64,000 nucleotides of DNA from Methylococcales bacterium (GTDB lineage Bacteria; Pseudomonadota; Gammaproteobacteria; Methylococcales; Methylomonadaceae): NCBI GenBank assembly GCA_026399095.1, contig JAPLRP010000076.1, forward strand, positions 22,486-86,485, in the 5' to 3' direction. Both the position numbers and the translations under genes were made by a program. Shown one piece after another: positions 59,075 through 64,000 of this stretch (its first letter is position 1; the number at the start of each line of letters is the position of its first letter). The notes beneath the pieces were generated by a model, which worked only from the letters and a program-made list of their open reading frames with translations, did not search any database and was not told the DNA's origin.

Positions 59075-59295
59075 AATTTGAGCACCTTAAACTCGACAAT
59101 CATCGGATTCATGCTTGATGTACCATGCAAATCAATATCATACTTTTCGGGCGTAAAGTTTTTCGGCGGCCCAAGAGTCACTTCATACTGCCCATCTTCG
59201 AGCTCCAAGATAATGTTGGTAGTTCCGCTGAACTGCCCATTAATCAGCACTCGACGAGTGCGGGGAAACGATACGACTAAATATTCTTTTGCCAT
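59071..59295 (-). CDS. Small beta-rich protein coupled to the patatin gene
   Basis: 74 aa, no signal peptide. Beta-strand pattern with RRVLINGQFSGTTN and LELEDGQYEVTLGPP recalls PEGA-type domains, which bind surface or cell-wall components, but the match is only by eye. A good ribosome binding site (GGAGAA) lies upstream. The stop overlaps the patatin start by 4 bases, so the two are translationally coupled. Confidence 0.6.
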   Translation of the reverse strand: MAKEYLVVSFPRTRRVLINGQFSGTTNIILELEDGQYEVTLGPPKNFTPEKYDIDLHGTSSMNPMIVEFKVLKL

Positions 59296-59368
59296 GATTA
59301 TTCTCCTTTACTTAGTTAAGTTTTAACGCTGTATAGTTTTTCAATACCCTATAACTCTTTATATTTAT

Positions 59369-60760
59369 CTAATTTCCACAAGCTGTTTGGATGTTATTAA
59401 ATGCGGTAGTTAAAGCATCACCGGTTTTACCGGTGGTATTATTAATAGCAATTGCAAGTTGACAGCGCTTAATCTTTTCTGTACCAAGAAGTACTGATAA
59501 CTCAGCCGTTTGATTTGTATTTTGATTGTTTAGCACTTTACCCACCGACGAACCAATCTTACCCAAGGCCTCTGTATAGGCGCCAAGAACATTAGAGGGA
59601 ATTTTGGTTAATGCCAACAATTCACTGTCAGTATTCTCTTTTAAAGTATTTACAACGCCATTTATCAGTGTGATATCGCTGGTGTTATCTGTAAACAAGG
59701 TTTCTGTGACGGGAGCAAAATAAATTTTGGATTCATTGGGTGACAGTGTAAGAAATCGCGAAACAGGCGCGGCTACATGGTCGTTATTTTCTTCAAAACT
59801 TAAAGTTTGTTGCACTGTCACCAGGTATGGCAAGTCCTGTTTATAAAATAATCCGGGAAGACTGGAAAACTTACTATGCAAATGGACGATATCAAGACCA
59901 CTTTTAGCAGAAGTCAGAAAATTATAAAATTCATCTTGAAAAGTAGCCGGGGCAATTCTATAAGAATCTTGGTGTTGGTTTTCTCTATTAAAAACAGGAT
60001 CAAGTTCTATTTTTATATCGCAAACCGTTTCAGGCCCTGACTTTTTTGGATCAGCCGGATCAAATAATAGAGTGTAGCTTCCGATCTTACACTTATCATC
60101 TACTGTCAAAAAAGTAGCCGAGTCGGTAGGTGCTGAAACTAGTCCGGGACTGGTAATATTAGTCGAAGGTAAAGCCGATCTGGCTGTAGCATCGGTTTGC
60201 GGCGACAACCCACTCCCTACAGAAATAGCCGCCACATCAATAGCAATGTTAGCAGTAATTTCATTTATTTTATTAACCGTATCGGCATGCGTCACAGAGA
60301 GCAAGCCATAGTTATTAACCCCAATAGCCATATTGTTTTCACCGATATAATTTTTATTGTAGCGCAACAAAAAGACATGATCTGGATCGGGTATGGTTTC
60401 AGTAACTGAATTATTAACCACCGTTACGATCACTTTCTTTTTTATTTCACAGCGTTTGACTAGGGGTTGACTATCAATGGAAACATTTTGTGATGGGTTA
60501 AGGGTTGCGCAAACTTTAAATTGTGAATCCATAGCACCTTCGTTAGACTCTGTTACGGCAACATTGACCCTTATAAATCGTTTAGGCAGATAGTAAACAA
60601 TACCATCGCCGAAACTTATTTTTTCGTCACACAACTTTTCTCTGGGAAGATGAGATTTGCCACATACAATTTGGGAAGAAATGCTTGCACAGCCATTTAA
60701 TATACTTAAAACACCATAAAGAAAAATTAATAGAAGCATTTTTCTTGAATTGATTGACAT
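59369..60760 (-). CDS. Lipoprotein of unknown function upstream of the patatin gene
   Basis: 463 aa with a lipobox (LNGC, Cys24). The body is Thr/Asn/Ser-rich and beta-like with a Cys pair early (CGKSHLPREKLC) and a C-terminal Cys (CGN end). No domain recognised. It lies 73 bases upstream of the small ORF on the same strand and may form one envelope-associated unit with the patatin. Confidence 0.6.
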   Translation of the reverse strand: MSINSRKMLLLIFLYGVLSILNGCASISSQIVCGKSHLPREKLCDEKISFGDGIVYYLPKRFIRVNVAVTESNEGAMDSQFKVCATLNPSQNVSIDSQPLVKRCEIKKKVIVTVVNNSVTETIPDPDHVFLLRYNKNYIGENNMAIGVNNYGLLSVTHADTVNKINEITANIAIDVAAISVGSGLSPQTDATARSALPSTNITSPGLVSAPTDSATFLTVDDKCKIGSYTLLFDPADPKKSGPETVCDIKIELDPVFNRENQHQDSYRIAPATFQDEFYNFLTSAKSGLDIVHLHSKFSSLPGLFYKQDLPYLVTVQQTLSFEENNDHVAAPVSRFLTLSPNESKIYFAPVTETLFTDNTSDITLINGVVNTLKENTDSELLALTKIPSNVLGAYTEALGKIGSSVGKVLNNQNTNQTAELSVLLGTEKIKRCQLAIAINNTTGKTGDALTTAFNNIQTACGN

Positions 60761-61130
60761 AAATACCTCATATTAAATGTTAGACTTTTAGTAACTGGCA
60801 TACTGTCAAATAATAGAAGATATTATATTGCCTAGCTTAGATGGCTAATCATTTATGCTTACCAAAAGGCTTAAACAAAATTCATCCCCTGATTAGTCAA
60901 CAGAGCTAATTTATCCATTACCACTGATTATCGAGAATACAGTATTTATTGATAAACTCAATCCGTACAAATACCTATCTGCACTAAATTTAAAAGTCGG
61001 TGGCATAGCAAACGACAAACAAGTATTAATATTTAAAATCTAGTGTTGGTTTACTGCCTACCCCTTACTTTCAATACCTAAAATTCTTCCAGAAGAGAGC
61101 CCAACGCCCGGGAAGGTGTATTTATAAAAG
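60761..61130. other. 370-bp gap
   Basis: No gene supported. A 43-codon open frame on the plus strand (about 60905-61041) has no start codon or family match. It should contain the promoter of the minus-strand lipoprotein gene, but no clear hexamers were assigned. Confidence 0.35.
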
Positions 61131-61856
61131 TTAATCAACAATGATTTTCTTGAAGCATAAAAACTGATGCATGGGTAATTTATATAAGCGGCTTGCGGGA
61201 CTAAAACTCTCTGCTTCAGCCAAGGCTGATAAAGTAGCCACCGTTTCAGGGTTATCATTGTGCCGAATATGTTGAGTAATTGCTGTCATTTCTTGCTCAT
61301 CAAGTTGCAGCCACTCTTCCCGCACCCCTTGGCAATAATTGTCCAAAAATACAGGCAATGTTTCGTTAGGCTCTCTCATAAGGTCAATAACAAGCAGCAA
61401 GCCATTTTCAGTTAAAAGACTGTGTGCCAACTGGAAGAATTTGGCTTTTTCTGATTTGGTTAAATGATGCAAAGCGTAACTGGTAAAAATAATATCAAAA
61501 TGATCTTTGGTTTGCGCCATGCCTTCCATAAAATCAATATTAACTAAGTCAGTCTTGCAACCCAAAGGAGCAATATTTTTAGCGGCAAGTTCAAGAGCCG
61601 GATCAGAAAGGTCAAAACCCGTATACAACTCTATAGCCCTGCCTTTTAATCCTTCGGCAATATAACTGGCATCACCGCAACCTAAATCAAGTAATTTAAA
61701 GGGACGTGCTTCCCATTGCTCCAATATAAGACGCGTAACAGCCTCGTAAATTTCTTTATGATGCATGTAATTATTGGCTAATACCTTACGATAGATTGCC
61801 CAGGCATTAAAAAACTCGCCGACTTCTGTTACTGCTGTATTCATAACCCCTCGCAT
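61131..61856 (-). CDS. Class I SAM-dependent methyltransferase
   Basis: 241 aa with a Rossmann SAM motif (LLDLGCGDASYIAEGL), an acidic loop (YTGFDLSD) and FTSYALHHL in the post-II region. Substrate unknown; small-molecule O/C/N methylation is likely. Confidence 0.85.
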   Translation of the reverse strand: MRGVMNTAVTEVGEFFNAWAIYRKVLANNYMHHKEIYEAVTRLILEQWEARPFKLLDLGCGDASYIAEGLKGRAIELYTGFDLSDPALELAAKNIAPLGCKTDLVNIDFMEGMAQTKDHFDIIFTSYALHHLTKSEKAKFFQLAHSLLTENGLLLVIDLMREPNETLPVFLDNYCQGVREEWLQLDEQEMTAITQHIRHNDNPETVATLSALAEAESFSPASRLYKLPMHQFLCFKKIIVD

Positions 61857-62025
61857 AAAATGTCAACACTAAAACCACAAAATTATAATCCGGTACATGC
61901 GGATACAGTCATGTAATTTAACTAACCAGACTGCTCATCTTGTTCTAATAATGGTATTACTTGCTCAAACACCTGTTATTCGATAGATTAATAGGCTAAT
62001 TAAGCTATTCATTCATTCAATTGCC

Positions 62026-62823
62026 ATGAAAATCTTCATCTTTTTATTTGTTGCCGGACTTACCGCATGTGCTCAAACCATCAATCCAGCCGCCTCATTT
62101 AATACGATTAAATGGATAGATTTAACGCATAGCTATGACCGTTCTACCTTATATTGGCCCAATAATAGTAAAGGCTTTGAGCATACTACCGAAGCAGCAG
62201 GAAAAACAGCATCAGGTTATTACTATTCTTCTTATAGCATCTGCACACCAGAACATGGCGGCACTCATCTGGATGCGCCAATCCACTTCGCAGAAAACAA
62301 ATTAACCATTGACCAAATACCCTTAAGCAGTTTAACCGGCAATGCCATTGTGCTTGATGTTTCCAAACAGGCTTTAAGCAACCGCGATTATCAAATCAGC
62401 ATCGATGATATTAAAAACTGGGAAAAAGACAACACCACAATACCTGACGATACCATCATACTTTTTAGAACCGGTTATGGACAGTTCTACCCTAACCGTG
62501 AAAAATATTTTGGCACGTCCAAGACCGGACAAGCCGCTATTCCAGAACTCCATTTCCCCGGCATTTCCCCTGAAACGACTGAATGGTTGCTTAAAAATAG
62601 AACCATCAAAGCAATGGGATTAGACACCCCCAGTCTGGATTATGGTCAATCAAAAGTATTTAAAACCCACCAGCTTCTATTAGGTAGTAATAAACCAGGC
62701 TTTGAAAACCTTGCCCATTTAGATAAATTACCATTAAAAGGCATATATATTATCGCGTTACCCATGAAAATCGCAAACGGCAGCGGAGCACCACTTCGGA
62801 TAATAGCGACTTTAACGCACTAA
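62026..62823 (+). CDS. Cyclase-family (kynurenine-formamidase-like) lipoprotein
   Basis: 265 aa of the metal-dependent cyclase/amidohydrolase family: the motif HGGTHLDAPIHF is intact. A lipobox (LTAC, Cys15) predicts export and membrane anchoring, unusual since most family members are cytoplasmic. The substrate cannot be assigned. Confidence 0.82.
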   Translation: MKIFIFLFVAGLTACAQTINPAASFNTIKWIDLTHSYDRSTLYWPNNSKGFEHTTEAAGKTASGYYYSSYSICTPEHGGTHLDAPIHFAENKLTIDQIPLSSLTGNAIVLDVSKQALSNRDYQISIDDIKNWEKDNTTIPDDTIILFRTGYGQFYPNREKYFGTSKTGQAAIPELHFPGISPETTEWLLKNRTIKAMGLDTPSLDYGQSKVFKTHQLLLGSNKPGFENLAHLDKLPLKGIYIIALPMKIANGSGAPLRIIATLTH

Positions 62824-63467
62824 TAACTATAAGGTAATTTACTTCTTTGTATCTGCAATGCACACAACCTCGGCTTGATGCAGCATCCATTCATATTTCT
62901 CATAAAGAGGATGTTCCAGAAAAGGCATTCGGCGAACAAATCTGCCTGAATGACACAAACATACCACTTACACCACCCATATCTCTTTGGTGCACAGCAA
63001 TGTATTGATCCATTTGAGATAATGGCGACCACTCGACAATAATACTTTCAGCGGGCTCAGTGGCAACTTTAGAGGAATAATTTGAGATTACTATGTGACA
63101 TAAATGAATAATGATGTGTAAATATCAGGAAATATATTAGGGAAAACGAGAGGCGCTTTAAAAAAATCTAGCGTTAATCTGCGATTAACGAAAGAAAAAA
63201 TCATGAACAGCAAATGAAAAAAGGTTTATATCAACTCTCACTCAGCTAATATCACGAGTTAAGTTAAAAACTGAAGTTTCCCAGTTTTTCTCGAGCAAGG
63301 ATATTAGTATATACTAATTTTCTAAAATATTAGATAACTCTAATATTCCGTTGAAAATCCAAGGATTGTTCTATAAAAAACAATGGCTTATTTATGATTA
63401 AGACCTCGCTTTACTGTATAATAATAACTTATAAGCCACTGATTATACGAATAAAACGACCTCATTT
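62824..63467. other. 644-bp gap next to the transposase gene
   Basis: Contains the remnant at 62839-63124, and three palindromes: CGTTAATC/GATTAACG (63172-63190), TTAGTATATACTAA (63304-63317) and AATATTAG/CTAATATT (63326-63347). The left end of the insertion sequence must lie here but no terminal repeat could be fixed without the right end. Confidence 0.45.
62839..63124 (-). pseudogene. Probable frameshifted gene remnant
   Basis: On the minus strand two neighbouring open stretches in different frames look like parts of one protein. The upstream part includes VATEPAESIIVEWSPL and YIAVHQRDMGGVSGM; the downstream part, one base out of frame, includes GRFVRRMPFLEHPLYEKYEW and ends at TAA (62839). 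One missing base would join them. No family is recognised. Confidence 0.35.
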
Positions 63468-64000
63468 ATGTTTATCCTACGCGATCTGTTACGCCCCCTC
63501 CAAGACCATTTTTCCGATACCGACCTGGGACGTGAGCGAGCCTCATTATTTGTCTACACCTTACTGGCGGTCATCGTCCCGTTCACCTCTTCCATGACCT
63601 CCAACATTCTGCGCTCCTTGATTGCGTTGTTCGGTATTGAGATAAAAAAGAAGCGCTTCTACACGTTTATGGCGTCTTCGACCTTACCCTGGCAAAAGCT
63701 TTGGCAGACTGTTTGGGGCTTGATACCCTCGCCTGAAACAGAAGGTCGACTATTAGTGGCGTTAGACGACTGCATTAATCCCAAGATAGGCAAAAAAATC
63801 TTCGGTTGTGAGGCCATTTTTGATCATGCCGCCAAAGCCAATCAAAGTCAGTATCCATGGGCACAAAACTTTGTTGCGGTCGGTTTGCTCAAGCAAGTCA
63901 AAGGTCGTTGGGCCTGCTTGTTTTTAGATTTCCGTTTTTACTTCGCCAAGAAAACCATTGACGAGGAAAAGGCTACCGCCAAAACCAAAGGCGTGATTGC
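63468..64000 (+). CDS. DDE-type transposase, 3' end outside window
   Basis: ATG at 63468, open to the window edge (177 codons). The N-terminal helical part (FILRDLLRPLQDHF) is followed by the first catalytic Asp region LLVALDDCINPKIGKKIFG and the conserved NQSQYPWAQNFVAVG, as in IS701/IS4-type DDE_5 transposases. The GC content is visibly higher than in flanking DNA, a sign of transfer. It is cut by the edge, so integrity cannot be judged. Confidence 0.85.
   Translation, partial: MFILRDLLRPLQDHFSDTDLGRERASLFVYTLLAVIVPFTSSMTSNILRSLIALFGIEIKKKRFYTFMASSTLPWQKLWQTVWGLIPSPETEGRLLVALDDCINPKIGKKIFGCEAIFDHAAKANQSQYPWAQNFVAVGLLKQVKGRWACLFLDFRFYFAKKTIDEEKATAKTKGVI

Noticed and set aside
60905..61041. 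43-codon open frame on the plus strand
   Set aside because: No start codon and no recognisable family.

Overview
The window is a stretch of chromosome from an AT-rich gammaproteobacterium. The evidence is the gene order: rpsF-rpsR-DUF2232-rplI, pilB-pilC-pilD-coaE-zapD-yacG, a DUF1451 gene divergent from leuS-lptE-holA, and pepA-holC-valS. A methanotroph-like Methylococcales host is a reasonable guess from the overall style (ornithine-lipid genes, PQQ-type propeller lipoprotein, heme-rich secretome), but no methane-oxidation gene is present, so this is inference. No rRNA, tRNA or CRISPR array was seen.

Layout. 1-1861: 3' part of a membrane-domain/flavoprotein disulfide reductase fusion, cut by the window edge. 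1892-6668 (minus): Nudix-ThiE fusion, argJ, CDF transporter, TusA-like sulfur carrier, a 25-codon membrane peptide and a PP-loop thiolase-like protein. 6756-10224 (minus): waaA and the ribosomal S6/S18/L9 operon. 10396-13783 (minus): two alpha/beta hydrolases and an OlsA/OlsB-like ornithine-lipid pair. 14032-15792: a propeller lipoprotein. 16350-21187: pepA-holC-valS. 21330-26817: the type IV pilus pilBCD genes, then coaE (broken by one in-frame stop), zapD and yacG. 26920-30028 (minus): lnt, an orphan parA and a zinc-ribbon gene. 30112-34252: leuS, a small membrane ORF, lptE and holA. 34253-35010: an unusual non-coding stretch holding a 132-bp palindrome and a decayed second copy of the holA 3' end.

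35025-44375 is the most interesting region. Four secreted proteins share one C-terminal domain and a recurring Cys-pair motif. Three of them carry c-type heme sites, one with five. They flank a plus-strand block encoding a TlpA-like thioredoxin, a DUF4266 lipoprotein ending in Gly-Gly-Cys-Gly-Cys-Asn, a DUF3570 outer-membrane barrel and DsbD. I read this as a candidate cell-surface redox system: DsbD and the thioredoxin would supply electrons to keep Cys/heme proteins reduced. The substrate is unknown.

44492-53840 (minus): hrpA, a Sel1-repeat protein, a threonine aldolase and a P2-type cation ATPase. 54202-57429 (plus): an SLT transglycosylase lipoprotein and two membrane proteins I do not recognise. 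57614-60760 (minus): a patatin-like lipoprotein, a small beta-rich protein and an unknown lipoprotein. 61131-62823: a methyltransferase and a cyclase-family lipoprotein. The window ends in a probable frameshifted remnant and the 5' part of a DDE transposase (63468-64000), which marks the right edge as mobile-element territory.
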